Notes: a model not told the origin generated them from the sequence alone. Numbered from the stretch's first letter, positions 51,169-62,855 are shown. The stretch: DNA of 64,000 nucleotides from WTFV01 sp965203525 (GCA_965203525.1 OZ241898.1:1612001-1676000), one strand, 5' to 3'. A program made the numbers and translations.

Positions 51169-51352
51169 CAGCGTTCGGCGGCTCGTGGAAGCGGAACAGC
51201 CCTGGGCCGCCTGCACGGCGAACTGACTGAATCAGGGTCAACTGGTCGGGGCGCCAAGCGGCCGCGGCGGTCGCTTCAAGGTCCCGGCCGCAACTGTCGG
51301 GTGTCGGACGCGCCGCCGCCGGACGAGTGCGACGTCAAGCGAGGAAGTACCG

Positions 51353-51727
51353 GTGCCGACGATCAGCCAGCTGGTCCGGAAGGGACGGGAACGGGTCGTC
51401 AACAAGACGAAGAGCCCTGCGCTGCAGGGGTGCCCGCAGAAGCGGGGCGTCTGCGTCCGCGTGTTCACGCAGACGCCGAAGAAGCCGAACTCGGCGTTGC
51501 GGAAGGTGGCGCGGGTCCGCCTGACGAACACCATCGAGGTGACGAGCTACATCCCGGGCGAGGGCCACAACCTGCAGGAGCATTCGCTGGCCCTGATCCG
51601 GGGCGGACGCGTGAAGGACCTGCCGGGCGTGCGGTACCACGTCGTACGGGGGACGCTCGACACGATCGGCGTCGAGGGCCGGAAGCAGAGCCGGTCGAAG
51701 TACGGCGCGAAGCGCCCGAAGTCGTAG
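51353..51727 (+). CDS. rpsL: 30S ribosomal protein uS12
   Basis: uS12 (124 residues) lies at the decoding centre. It contains TPKKPNSALRKVARVRL with Lys43-region sequence typical of streptomycin-sensitive strains, PGEGHNLQEHS and GVRYHVVRGTLDT. Start is GTG at 51353 after a GAGGAAG site. First gene of the str operon (rpsL, rpsG, fusA, tuf). Confidence 0.97.
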   Translation: MPTISQLVRKGRERVVNKTKSPALQGCPQKRGVCVRVFTQTPKKPNSALRKVARVRLTNTIEVTSYIPGEGHNLQEHSLALIRGGRVKDLPGVRYHVVRGTLDTIGVEGRKQSRSKYGAKRPKS

Positions 51728-51751
51728 GCCGGGGCGGGGGAGACGACCGGG

Positions 51752-52225
51752 ATGCCACGCAGACGAGAAGTACCGAAACGCGAAGTGCCGCCGGATCCCG
51801 TGTACAACAGCACGCTGCTCACGAAGTTCGTGCGCATGATCATGAAGAACGGCAAGCGGAGCGTCGCCGAGGGCATCGTCTACGGGAGTCTCGACATCAT
51901 CCGGGAGCGGACCGGCGACGATCCCGTCAAGATCTTCAAGCGCGCCGTCGACAACACGAAGCCGAGTCTCGAGGTGAAGTCGCGGCGCGTCGGCGGGTCG
52001 AACTATCAGGTGCCGGTGGAAGTGACGCAGAACCGGCGCCTGTCGTTGAGCATCCGCTGGCTGACGTCGTACGCGCGCAGCCGCGGCGACGGCAAGAGGA
52101 TGCGGGAGAAGCTCGCGAACGAGTTGATCGACGCATCGAACCTCCGCGGCGGATCGGTGAAGAAGCGCGAGGACACGCACCGCATGGCGGAGGCGAACAA
52201 GGCGTTCGCGCACTACCGCTGGTGA
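51752..52225 (+). CDS. rpsG: 30S ribosomal protein uS7
   Basis: uS7 (157 residues) nucleates assembly of the 30S head. Family sequence includes RREVPKREVPPDP, LLTKFVRMIMKNGKR, FKRAVDNTKPSLEVKSRRVGG and the end HRMAEANKAFAHYRW. In other bacteria uS7 regulates the operon by binding between rpsL and rpsG; that gap is only 24 bases here. Confidence 0.97.
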   Translation: MPRRREVPKREVPPDPVYNSTLLTKFVRMIMKNGKRSVAEGIVYGSLDIIRERTGDDPVKIFKRAVDNTKPSLEVKSRRVGGSNYQVPVEVTQNRRLSLSIRWLTSYARSRGDGKRMREKLANELIDASNLRGGSVKKREDTHRMAEANKAFAHYRW

Positions 52226-52345
52226 AGGCGCGGCGCATGCGCATGTTCGTGGCTGCGAAGTCGCGGGAACGGAACGACGGTGAGCACGGCTGATTCGACG
52301 ATTGCGGCGCCGAGGAACACGAGGCCGCGGCGGGCTGCGCACGAG

Positions 52346-54460
<2,115 letters not shown>

Positions 54461-54473
54461 GGGATCCGGATCG

Positions 54474-55661
<1,188 letters not shown>

Positions 55662-55709
55662 CCGAACGTCCGGCGGAGAGCTCCGATCGCAAGGCAGGGT
55701 GCGCGCGAC

Positions 55710-56042
55710 ATGGCAACGTTCAGCGACAAGATCCGGATCCGGCTGAAGGCGTACGACCATCGCCTGCTGGACCAGTCGACGAGCGAGATCGTCGATACGG
55801 CGCGGCGGACCGGCGCGCGGCTCGCGGGACCGATCCCCCTGCCGACCGACAAGAACAAGTGGACGGTGCTGCGTTCGCCGCACGTCGACAAGAAGTCGCG
55901 GGAGCAGTTCGAGATTCGTACCCACAAGCGCCTGATCGACATCTTCGAGCCCACCTCGCAGACCGTGGACGCGTTGATGAAGCTGGATCTGCCCGCGGGG
56001 GTGGACGTCGAGATCAAGGCGTTCGGCAAGGAGCACGCGTAG
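55710..56042 (+). CDS. rpsJ: 30S ribosomal protein uS10
   Basis: uS10 (110 residues, also NusE) of the 30S head, and a transcription antitermination partner of NusB. The core RIRLKAYDHRLLDQSTSEIVDTARRTGA and GPIPLPTDKNKWTVLRSPHVDKKSREQFEIRTHKRLI are standard, split here only for description. It opens the S10 operon, immediately following tuf. Confidence 0.97.
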   Translation: MATFSDKIRIRLKAYDHRLLDQSTSEIVDTARRTGARLAGPIPLPTDKNKWTVLRSPHVDKKSREQFEIRTHKRLIDIFEPTSQTVDALMKLDLPAGVDVEIKAFGKEHA

Positions 56043-56081
56043 ATCGCAACCGCGTCCGGGGCAGGGTTGGGTAGCGAAGCG

Positions 56082-56762
56082 ATGGTGACCGGGATCATCG
56101 GGCGGAAGATCGGCATGACGCAGGTGTTCGGGGCCGACGGCGCGGCGCGGCCGGTGACCGTGCTCGAGGCCGGGCCGTGCGTGGTCGTCCAGCGCAAGCA
56201 GGCCGACCGCGACGGCTACGAGGCGGTCCAGCTCGGTCTGGTCGAAGATCGGCCGGCGCGCGTCACGAAGCCGGTGGCCGGCCTGTACGCCCGGGCGAAC
56301 GTGCCGCCGACGCGGGTGCGCCGGGAAGTGGCGCTCGACGGCCGGGGCGGCGACCCGGCGGAGGGGGAGCAGGTGCTGGCCTCGCTCTTCGCCGCGGGCG
56401 ACCAGGTGGACGTCACCGGCGTCAGCCGCGGCCGCGGGTTCCAGGGCGTCATGAAGCGGCACGGCTTCGGCGGCGGCCGCGCGACGCACGGCTCCATGTT
56501 CCACCGCGCGCCGGGGTCGATCGGCCAGTCGTCGTACCCGTCGCGGGTCCTCAAGGGAATGCGGGCGCCGGGACGCATGGGCGGCGATCGGGTCACGATG
56601 CGCAACCTGCGCGTCGTCTCCGTCGACGCCGAAAGCAACCGGCTGGTCGTCACCGGCGCGGTGCCGGGGGCCGCGGGCGCCTGCGTGGTGATTCGCCGGT
56701 CGGTCGCGCCGCGCCGCGAGCCGGTTGCGCCGGTGGTCGAGAAGAAGAAAAAGAAGCGGTGA
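56082..56762 (+). CDS. rplC: 50S ribosomal protein uL3
   Basis: uL3 (226 residues) near the peptidyl-transferase centre. It begins MVTGIIGRKIGMTQVF and has the conserved extended loop around KRHGFGGGRATHGS and GSIGQSSYPSRV. The tail is Lys-rich. ATG at 56082 is preferred to a TTG 15 bases earlier because it gives the family start. Confidence 0.96.
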   Translation: MVTGIIGRKIGMTQVFGADGAARPVTVLEAGPCVVVQRKQADRDGYEAVQLGLVEDRPARVTKPVAGLYARANVPPTRVRREVALDGRGGDPAEGEQVLASLFAAGDQVDVTGVSRGRGFQGVMKRHGFGGGRATHGSMFHRAPGSIGQSSYPSRVLKGMRAPGRMGGDRVTMRNLRVVSVDAESNRLVVTGAVPGAAGACVVIRRSVAPRREPVAPVVEKKKKKR

Positions 56763-56797
56763 GCATCGACCGGTGAAGCGGGCAGTGGTTGAAGACG

Positions 56798-57421
56798 ATG
56801 ACGTGTGACGTGGTCAACGAGCGCAACGAGACGGTCGGCGCTTTCGCGCTGGATGACGAGCTGTTCGTGGGACCGATCTCCGCCGCTCTGGTCTGGGAGT
56901 CCGTGGTGCACGAGCAGGCCGGCGCGCGGCGCGGCACGCACGCGACGAAGACGCGCGGGCTCGTCAGCGGCACCGGCCGGAAGCCGTGGCGCCAGAAGGG
57001 CTCCGGCCGCGCGCGGGTCGGGTCGGCGCGCAACCCGTTGTGGCGCACCGGCGGGACGGTGTTCGGCCCGCGGCCGCGCAGCTACGGGTATCGGCTGCCG
57101 CGCAAGGTGGCGCGGGGCGCGTTGCGCGCCGCTCTCCGCGCGAAGCTCGAGGAGGGGGCGGTCACCGTGCTCTCCGCGTTCACGATCGACGAGCCGCGGA
57201 CCCGGCTCGCGGTGGAGTTGCTCGACGGCTTGGGCGTGACCGGCAAGGCCCTGCTGGTCGACGTTGCACCCGACGTCGACCTGGAGCGCGCGGTGCGCAA
57301 CCTGCCGGACGTGCGGCTGGCGGCGTCGGGCCGCGTGACGGCGCGGGACGTGGCGAACGCCGGCCGGCTCGTGGTGAGTCGGGCCGCGGCGGAGCATCTG
57401 GTGCGGGTGGTGGCGTCATGA
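56798..57421 (+). CDS. rplD: 50S ribosomal protein uL4
   Basis: uL4 (207 residues) lines the exit tunnel. The loop RGLVSGTGRKPWRQKGSGRARVGS and the stretch RPRSYGYRLPRKVARGALRAAL are characteristic. In E. coli it also represses the S10 operon, but no matching leader was sought beyond this window's gaps. Starts at ATG 56798; TTG 56789 is an alternative. The stop overlaps rplW. Confidence 0.95.
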   Translation: MTCDVVNERNETVGAFALDDELFVGPISAALVWESVVHEQAGARRGTHATKTRGLVSGTGRKPWRQKGSGRARVGSARNPLWRTGGTVFGPRPRSYGYRLPRKVARGALRAALRAKLEEGAVTVLSAFTIDEPRTRLAVELLDGLGVTGKALLVDVAPDVDLERAVRNLPDVRLAASGRVTARDVANAGRLVVSRAAAEHLVRVVAS

Positions 57422-57708
57422 AGCCGACCGACGTGATCCGGCGGGCGCTGATCACCGAGAAGACCACGCTGCTGCGCGAGCAGGGGCAGATCATCGCCTT
57501 CGAGGTCGCCATGGGGGCGACGAAGGTGGACGTCAAGCGCGCGGTGCAGCAGTTGCTCGGCGCGAAGGTCGCAGAGGTGCGGACGTCGATCGCGCACGGC
57601 AAGGTCAAGCGCCAGGGGCGGTTCGCGGGCCGGCGGCCGGACTGGAAGAAGGCCTACGTCCGGCTGCGCCCGGGCGAAGCCGTGCCGGAGTTCCTCGAGG
57701 GCGCGTAG
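57418..57708 (+). CDS. rplW: 50S ribosomal protein uL23
   Basis: uL23 (96 residues) at the tunnel exit, the docking site for SRP and trigger factor. Contains IRRALITEKTTLLREQGQ and FEVAMGATKVDVKRAVQQLLGAKV. ATG overlaps the rplD stop (ATGA). Confidence 0.96.
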   Translation: MKPTDVIRRALITEKTTLLREQGQIIAFEVAMGATKVDVKRAVQQLLGAKVAEVRTSIAHGKVKRQGRFAGRRPDWKKAYVRLRPGEAVPEFLEGA

Positions 57709-57726
57709 GGATCGGGAAGCGGGCCA

Positions 57727-58554
57727 ATGGCGATTCGCAAGCACAAGCCGACGTCGGCCGGGCGGCGATTCCAGAGCGTGCAGACGTTCGACGAGATCAC
57801 CGCGACCCGGCCGTACCGGCCGTTGACGCAGCCGCTCAAGAAGTCGGGCGGCCGGAACAACACCGGTTCGATCACCGTCTGGTGGCGCGGCGGCGGACAC
57901 AAGCGCGCCTACCGGGTCATCGATTTCAAGCGCGACAAGGTCGGCGTGCCGGCGAAGGTGTCGACCATCGAGTACGACCCGAACCGGTCGGCCCGCATCG
58001 CGCTGGTGACCTACGCCGACGGCGAGAAGCGGTACATCCTGCATCCGCTCGGCGTGCGGGTGGGGGATACGGTCGTCGCCGGTCCGGACGTCGACATTCT
58101 GCCGGGCAACACCCTGCCGCTCGCCAACGTCCCGCTCGGCACGCAGGTCCACAACGTCGAGCTGCGGCCGGGCAAGGGGGGGCAGCTCGCGCGCAGCGCC
58201 GGCGCGTCGGTGCAGGTGGTCGCCAAGGACGGCAAGTACGTCACGGTGCGGCTGCCGTCGGGAGAGACGCGGCTCGTCATGCCGAAGTGCGTGGCGACCA
58301 TCGGGCAGGTCGGCAACGTCGATCACGAGAACGTCCGGATCGGGAAGGCCGGCCGCCGGCGCTGGCGCGGCCGCCGGCCCCACGTCTGCGGGAACGCCAT
58401 GAACCCCGTGGACCATCCGCTCGGCGGCGGCGAGGGGCATGCGGCCGGGGGGCGGCATCCGGTGTCGCCGTGGGGCGTTCCGGCCAAGGGCTACAAGACG
58501 CGCAGGCGCAAGCCGTCGGATCGCTTCATCGTCTCGCGCAAGAAGAAGCGCTAG
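57727..58554 (+). CDS. rplB: 50S ribosomal protein uL2
   Basis: uL2 (275 residues) supports the peptidyl-transferase centre. It has KKSGGRNNTGSITVWWRGGGHKRAYR-type N-terminal sequence, IEYDPNRSARIALV, and the C-terminal RPHVCGNAMNPVDHPLGGGEGHAAGGRHP region with the essential His near residue 229. Length is standard. Confidence 0.97.
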   Translation: MAIRKHKPTSAGRRFQSVQTFDEITATRPYRPLTQPLKKSGGRNNTGSITVWWRGGGHKRAYRVIDFKRDKVGVPAKVSTIEYDPNRSARIALVTYADGEKRYILHPLGVRVGDTVVAGPDVDILPGNTLPLANVPLGTQVHNVELRPGKGGQLARSAGASVQVVAKDGKYVTVRLPSGETRLVMPKCVATIGQVGNVDHENVRIGKAGRRRWRGRRPHVCGNAMNPVDHPLGGGEGHAAGGRHPVSPWGVPAKGYKTRRRKPSDRFIVSRKKKR

Positions 58555-58570
58555 CCGGGGTGACGAGGTC

Positions 58571-58864
58571 ATGAGCCGCTCGCTGAAGAAAGGCCCGTTC
58601 GTCGATCTGCCGCTCCTCGAGAGCATCGAGGCGATGAACCGGAACGGCGTCAAGAAGGTCGTCAAGACCTGGTCGCGCCGGTCGACGGTGGTTCCCGAGA
58701 TGGTGGGACATACGGTGGCGGTCCACAACGGGAAGAAGTTCGTTCCGGTCTACGTCACCGAGAACATGGTCGGCCACAAGTTCGGCGAGTTCGCGCCGAC
58801 GCGGTTGTTCCGGGGGCACCCGACCAAGAGCGAGAAGTCGGCGTCGAGGGGAGGCGGGCGGTGA
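58571..58864 (+). CDS. rpsS: 30S ribosomal protein uS19
   Basis: uS19 (97 residues) in the 30S head. Begins MSRSLKKGPFVD and contains KTWSRRSTVVPEMVGHTVAVHNGKKFVPVYVTENMVGHK in conserved order, with FGEFAPTR following. GAGG lies just before the ATG. Overlaps rplV by four bases. Confidence 0.97.
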   Translation: MSRSLKKGPFVDLPLLESIEAMNRNGVKKVVKTWSRRSTVVPEMVGHTVAVHNGKKFVPVYVTENMVGHKFGEFAPTRLFRGHPTKSEKSASRGGGR

Positions 58865-59550
58865 TCGAGGGGCGGGCCACGGCGCGGTACGTCCGGACCT
58901 CGGCCCGGAAGGCGAAGCTCGTCGTCGATCTGATTCGCGGCAGGGACGTCGACAGCGCGCTGGCGACCTTGCGTTTCGCGCGCAAGGGCGTCGCGAAGGA
59001 CGTCGAGAAGGTGCTGCGGTCGGCCATCGCCAACGCGCAGCAGAAGGAGGGCGCCGGAGACGCCGTCGAGCGGCTGTACGTGCGCGAGTGCTACGCCGAC
59101 CAGGGGCCGACGGCGAAGCGGATCCGGGCGGCCCCCATGGGGCGCGCGTTTCGCGTCCTGAAGCGGACGTCGCATCTGACCGTCGTCGTCGAAGCGCGGC
59201 CGGAGGGGCAGGGCGCCTCCCGCAAGCGGCGTCGACGCGGGGGGATGGGCGGGGCCGGCTCGGGAAGCGCCCGCGGGTCGGAGCGCCGGACGCACGCGCC
59301 GGCCGCGGTGCCGGAGCCGGACGTCATCGAACCGGATACGACGCCGGAACCGCCGGCGGCCGAGGTTCCGGAAGCGGACGTGACGCCGGAGCCGGAGGAA
59401 CGGGAACCGGAGGCGCCGGAGCCGGACGAAACGGCGGAGCGGGAAGCGCCGGAGGACGAGCCGGGCAGGACGCCGGAACCGGAGAAGAAGCCGGACGAGC
59501 CGGACGAGCCGGCTCCGCTGCCGCCGGGCGGCATCCTGGGCATCAGGTGA
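58861..59550 (+). CDS. rplV: 50S ribosomal protein uL22 with acidic Pro/Glu tail
   Basis: The first 115 residues are a regular uL22 (ATARYVRTSARKAKLVVDLIRG, the tunnel-reaching loop around GPTAKRIRAAPMGRAF). The rest, about 110 residues, is a basic linker (RKRRRRGG) followed by an acidic Pro/Glu/Asp tail of the type EPDVIEPD and EPEEREPEAPEP. The protein is about twice the usual 110-120 residues. The frame is open to TGA with no sign of a frameshift. Start is GTG, overlapping the rpsS stop. The tail is probably disordered at the solvent side. Confidence 0.93.
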   Translation: MIEGRATARYVRTSARKAKLVVDLIRGRDVDSALATLRFARKGVAKDVEKVLRSAIANAQQKEGAGDAVERLYVRECYADQGPTAKRIRAAPMGRAFRVLKRTSHLTVVVEARPEGQGASRKRRRRGGMGGAGSGSARGSERRTHAPAAVPEPDVIEPDTTPEPPAAEVPEADVTPEPEEREPEAPEPDETAEREAPEDEPGRTPEPEKKPDEPDEPAPLPPGGILGIR

Positions 59551-59577
59551 CGGCGGGCGAGTGGGAAGAGTCTGAGC

Positions 59578-60267
59578 ATGGGGCAGAAAGTTCATCCGTA
59601 CGGCTTCCGTCTCGGCTTCAACAAGACGTGGCGCTCCCGTTGGTACGCGGATCGCGACTACGCGAAGCTGCTGCACGAGGATCTGGTCCTGAAGCGGGAT
59701 CTGAAGAAGCGCTTCTCGCACGCCGGCGTGTCGCGGATCGAGATCGAGCGCGCCGCCAACAACCTGAAGCTCGACATCTACACGTCCCGGCCCGGCATCA
59801 TCATCGGCCGCAAGGGGACGGAGGTCGACAAGCTCAAGACCGAGATCCAGAAGCGCACGAGCCGCGAGGTCTTCATCAACATCCAGGAGATCCAGAAGCC
59901 GGAGCTCGACGCGCAGCTCATCAGCGAGAACGTCGCGCTGCAGCTCGAGAAGCGGGTGGCGTTCCGGCGGGCGATGCGCAAGGCGGTCGAAGCCGCGCTG
60001 CGGTTCGGGGCGCGGGGCATCAAGGTGCGCGTCGGCGGGCGCCTGAACGGGGCCGAGATCGCCCGCTCCGAATGGTACCTGCACGGGCAGCTTCCCCTGC
60101 AGACCCTGCGGGCGAACATCGACTACGGATTCGGCCAGGCGCGCACGACCTACGGGGTGATCGGCATCAAGGTGTGGCTCTACAAGGGCGAGCGGCTCAC
60201 GCCGCTGGTGGGTCGCGAAGAAGAGTACCGGGCGCCGCGCCGGGGCGCCCGGGTGCCGGTGCCGTGA
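59578..60267 (+). CDS. rpsC: 30S ribosomal protein uS3
   Basis: uS3 (229 residues) at the mRNA entry site. Contains MGQKVHPYGFRLGFNKTWRSRWYADRDY-type start, the KH domain GIIIGRKGTEVDKL and the C-terminal VRVGGRLNGAEIARSEW and RANIDYGFGQARTTYGVIGIKVW regions. Follows rplV after 27 bases. Confidence 0.97.
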   Translation: MGQKVHPYGFRLGFNKTWRSRWYADRDYAKLLHEDLVLKRDLKKRFSHAGVSRIEIERAANNLKLDIYTSRPGIIIGRKGTEVDKLKTEIQKRTSREVFINIQEIQKPELDAQLISENVALQLEKRVAFRRAMRKAVEAALRFGARGIKVRVGGRLNGAEIARSEWYLHGQLPLQTLRANIDYGFGQARTTYGVIGIKVWLYKGERLTPLVGREEEYRAPRRGARVPVP

Positions 60268-60295
60268 CGCGGCGCGCGTGGAGGGGTGACGCACC

Positions 60296-60718
60296 ATGTT
60301 GATGCCGAAGAAGGTCAAGTACCGCAAGCAGCACCGCGGCCGGATGGCCGGCAAGGCGTGGCGGGGCTCGGCCGTGTCGTTCGGCGACTACGGGTTGCGG
60401 GCGATGGAGCCGTGCTGGATCACCGACCGGCAGATCGAGGCGGCGCGGGTCGCGATGACGCGGTTCGTCAAGCGCGGCGGCAAGGTCTGGGTGCGCGTGT
60501 TCCCGGACAAGCCGATCACCAAGAAGCCGCAGGAGACACGCATGGGCAAGGGCAAGGGCGCGCCCGAGCAGTGGGTGGCGGTGGTGCGGCCGGGACGCAT
60601 CCTGTTCGAGATGGAAGGCGTGAGCGCGGCGGACGCGAAGCGCGCCATGGAGCTCGCCGCCGCGAAGCTGCCGATCGAAGCCCGTTTCGCGACGCGGTTC
60701 GGTGAGGCGGGGGCGTGA
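60296..60718 (+). CDS. rplP: 50S ribosomal protein uL16
   Basis: uL16 (140 residues) near the A-site tRNA elbow. MLMPKKVKYRKQHRGRMAGKAWRG start, then PCWITDRQIEAARVAMTR, KPITKKPQETRMGKGKGAPE. An equivalent ATG lies six bases in. The stop overlaps the rpmC start. Confidence 0.96.
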   Translation: MLMPKKVKYRKQHRGRMAGKAWRGSAVSFGDYGLRAMEPCWITDRQIEAARVAMTRFVKRGGKVWVRVFPDKPITKKPQETRMGKGKGAPEQWVAVVRPGRILFEMEGVSAADAKRAMELAAAKLPIEARFATRFGEAGA

Positions 60719-60951
60719 TGGCGAAGGTGTCCGAGTTGCGCGATCTGGCGACCGAGGAGCTCGGGCAGCGTGTCCGCGATCTGGACGACCAGGTGTTCCG
60801 GCTGCGGCTCCAGAAGTCGATGGGGCAGGCGGACGCCGCGAACAAGATGCGGGGCCTGCGCCGGGACCGGGCGCGAGTGAAGACGTTGTTGCGGGAGCGC
60901 GAGCTCGAGGCGACGGAGGCCGCCGCGCCGGAGCCGGAGCCGGTCGACTGA
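60718..60951 (+). CDS. rpmC: 50S ribosomal protein uL29
   Basis: uL29 (77 residues), two-helix protein near the tunnel exit: ELRDLATEELGQRVRDLDDQVFRLRLQK followed by a basic second helix and a short Ala/Pro/Glu tail. ATG at 60718 overlaps the rplP stop; a GTG three bases earlier is also possible. Confidence 0.94.
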   Translation: MAKVSELRDLATEELGQRVRDLDDQVFRLRLQKSMGQADAANKMRGLRRDRARVKTLLRERELEATEAAAPEPEPVD

Positions 60952-60959
60952 CGACGTGA

Positions 60960-61223
60960 GTGAAGCCGATGGGAAACCGACGCGAGGTCGTGGGCATCGT
61001 GGTCCGGGACAAGATGGACAAGGGCGTGATCGTCGCGGTGGAGCGCCGCGTGCGTCACGACCTCTACCGCAAGATACGCCGCCGGACGCGGAACTTCATG
61101 GCGCATGACGAAGAGAACAGCGCCCGGGTCGGGGACCGCGTCGCGATGGCCGAGTCGCGGCCGCTCAGCAAGCGCAAGCGGTTCGTCGTCACCCGCGTGC
61201 TCGACCGGGCGGAGACGGTCTGA
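60960..61223 (+). CDS. rpsQ: 30S ribosomal protein uS17
   Basis: uS17 (87 residues). NRREVVGIVVRDKMDKGVIV and HDEENSARVGDRVAMAESRPLSKRKRFVV are diagnostic OB-fold sequence. Start could be GTG 60960 or ATG 60969. Unlike most spc/S10 junctions, the next gene, rplN, begins only 139 bp later. Confidence 0.95.
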   Translation: MKPMGNRREVVGIVVRDKMDKGVIVAVERRVRHDLYRKIRRRTRNFMAHDEENSARVGDRVAMAESRPLSKRKRFVVTRVLDRAETV

Positions 61224-61362
61224 TGGATCCGTTCGCGGTACCGGGACCGGCGCGGCGCCCGCCTGACGAGGCGCGGCGAGGGCGCACGGCGGGCACGGGG
61301 GACCGGGGAGCGGCGACGTCGAGGCGGGATGCGTCGCCGGTCGACGGCAGCGGGGCGGGCCG
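61224..61362 (+). other. Unusual gap between rpsQ and rplN with a 7-bp hairpin
   Basis: Ribosomal genes around here abut or overlap, but this gap is 139 bp. It holds no coding-like frame. A perfect 7-bp inverted repeat (CGGCGAC 61311-61317, GTCGCCG 61333-61339) sits just before rplN. A promoter, processing site or regulatory leader for the spc part is possible; no -10/-35 pair stands out. Confidence 0.4.
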
Positions 61363-61731
61363 ATGATCCAGATGCAGTCGGTGCTCGACGTCGCGGACAA
61401 TTCCGGCGCGCGCAAGATCGCCGTGATCAATCCGCTTGGCGGCGCCACCGGCCGGTACGCGCGGCTCGGCGATCTCGTGACCGCCGCGGTCAAGGAGGCG
61501 GCTCCGGACGCGACGGTCAAGAAGGGCCAGGTGGTCAAGGCGGTCATCGTGCGCACGCGCAAGGAGCAGCGCCGCCGCGACGGCAGCTACATCCGCTTCG
61601 ACCGCAACGCCGCGGTCCTCGTCAACGACCAGAACGAGCCGGTCGGCACGCGGGTCTTCGGCCCGGTGGCGCGCGAGCTGCGCGAACGGAAGTTCATGAA
61701 GATCGTCTCGCTCGCGCCGGAAGTGCTGTGA
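61363..61731 (+). CDS. rplN: 50S ribosomal protein uL14
   Basis: uL14 (122 residues). MIQMQSVLDVADNSGARK start and ERKFMKIVSLAPEVL end are family-typical, with VRTRKEQRRRDGSYIRFDRNAAVL in between. First gene of the spc portion, after the unusual 139-bp gap. Confidence 0.97.
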   Translation: MIQMQSVLDVADNSGARKIAVINPLGGATGRYARLGDLVTAAVKEAAPDATVKKGQVVKAVIVRTRKEQRRRDGSYIRFDRNAAVLVNDQNEPVGTRVFGPVARELRERKFMKIVSLAPEVL

Positions 61732-61781
61732 GGAACCCGGAACGGGCGTGAGGAAACCGAGACAGGAAAGAGCCCAGGAGC

Positions 61782-62114
61782 ATGTCCCGACTACGCACCC
61801 CGGTGCGCAAGAACGACAGCGTGGCCGTCATGACCGGCAGGGATCGCGGCAAGCGCGGCCGCGTCCTCAAGGTGTTTCCCGCCCGCAACCGCGTGGTGGT
61901 CGAGGGCGTGAACTTCATCAAGCGTCACACGCGGCCGAACCCGCGCGCCAACGTCAAGGGGGGCATCGTCGAGCGCGAGGCCTCGGTGCACGCCTCGAAC
62001 GTGCAGATCGTCTGCCCGGAATGCGGCGCCCCCACGCGGATCGGCCGGCGGCTGCTCGGCGACGGCCGCAAGGTGCGCATCTGCCGGAAATGCGACGGAG
62101 CCGTTGACAAATGA
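61782..62114 (+). CDS. rplX: 50S ribosomal protein uL24
   Basis: uL24 (110 residues) with a KOW motif (VMTGRDRGKRGRVLKV) and a C-terminal CxxC pair on each side of a short strand (CPEC and CRKC), a zinc-ribbon-like end present in many bacterial uL24. Good ribosome-binding site CCAGGAG before the ATG. Overlaps rplE (ATGA). Confidence 0.96.
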   Translation: MSRLRTPVRKNDSVAVMTGRDRGKRGRVLKVFPARNRVVVEGVNFIKRHTRPNPRANVKGGIVEREASVHASNVQIVCPECGAPTRIGRRLLGDGRKVRICRKCDGAVDK

Positions 62115-62653
62115 GTCGCCTGCGCGAGCGCTACCACGGCGAGGCGGTGCCGGCCCTCCGCAAGGAGTTCGGCTACGCCAACGTCATGGCGGTGCCGAAG
62201 ATCGAACGCATCGTCGTCAACATGGGGTTGGGGGCGGCGACGCAGAATGCCAAGCTGATCGACGTCGGCGCCAGGGAGCTGGCGCGCATCACGGGCCAGC
62301 AGCCGGTCACGCGCCGCGCGCGGAAGTCGGTGGCGCAGTTCAAGGTGCGGCAGGGCATGCCGATCGGCGTGATGGTGACGCTACGGCGCACCCGGATGTA
62401 CGAGTTCCTCGACCGGCTGGTCTCGATTGCGCTGCCGCGCGTGCGCGACTTCCGGGGGGTGTCCCCCAAGGGGTTCGACGGCCGCGGGAACTACACCCTG
62501 GGGCTGAAGGACCAGTTGATCTTCCTCGAGATCGACTACATGCAGGTCGATCAGGCGCGCGGAATGAACGTCTCCGTGGTGACGACCGCGAACACGGACG
62601 AGGAAGGCCGCAAGCTGCTGCAACTGATGGGGATGCCGTTCCGCAAGAACTGA
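62111..62653 (+). CDS. rplE: 50S ribosomal protein uL5
   Basis: uL5 (180 residues) binds 5S rRNA and contacts the P-site tRNA. VPKIERIVVNMGLGAATQNAK, the conserved GQQPVTRRARKSVAQFKVRQGMPIG region and the FRGVSPKGFDGRGNYTLG loop are present. The ATG overlaps rplX. Confidence 0.97.
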   Translation: MSRLRERYHGEAVPALRKEFGYANVMAVPKIERIVVNMGLGAATQNAKLIDVGARELARITGQQPVTRRARKSVAQFKVRQGMPIGVMVTLRRTRMYEFLDRLVSIALPRVRDFRGVSPKGFDGRGNYTLGLKDQLIFLEIDYMQVDQARGMNVSVVTTANTDEEGRKLLQLMGMPFRKN

Positions 62654-62669
62654 GACGGATAAACTGCCC

Positions 62670-62855
62670 ATGGCCACCACCGCGAAGATCGTCAAGGAGA
62701 AGAAGCCGCCGAAGTTTCGCGTGCGGCGCCGGAACCGCTGCCGGTTGTGCGGCCGGCCGCGCGGGTACCTGCGGAAGTTCGCGCTCTGTCGTCTCTGCTT
62801 CCGGAAGCTGGCGCTCGAAGGCGAGATCGCGGGCGTGATCAAGAGCAGTTGGTAG
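62670..62855 (+). CDS. rpsN: 30S ribosomal protein uS14, zinc (type Z) form
   Basis: A short uS14 (61 residues) with CRLC and CRLC pairs around GRPRGYLRKFAL, the zinc-binding type; the C-terminus is the usual basic segment ending VIKSSW. Placed between rplE and rpsH as in the spc operon. Confidence 0.96.
   Translation: MATTAKIVKEKKPPKFRVRRRNRCRLCGRPRGYLRKFALCRLCFRKLALEGEIAGVIKSSW

Larger units (their letters stand above)
50991..51352 (+). other. rpoC-rpsL intergenic region and str-operon leader
   Basis: A 362-bp region without a credible gene. It holds a short GCCGGCCGGC palindrome after rpoC, a promoter candidate at 51058-51086, a leader of about 260 bases with an 8-bp hairpin at 51137-51168, and the rpsL ribosome-binding site GAGGAAG near 51341. 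No tRNA or protein frame with coding character was found. Confidence 0.6.
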
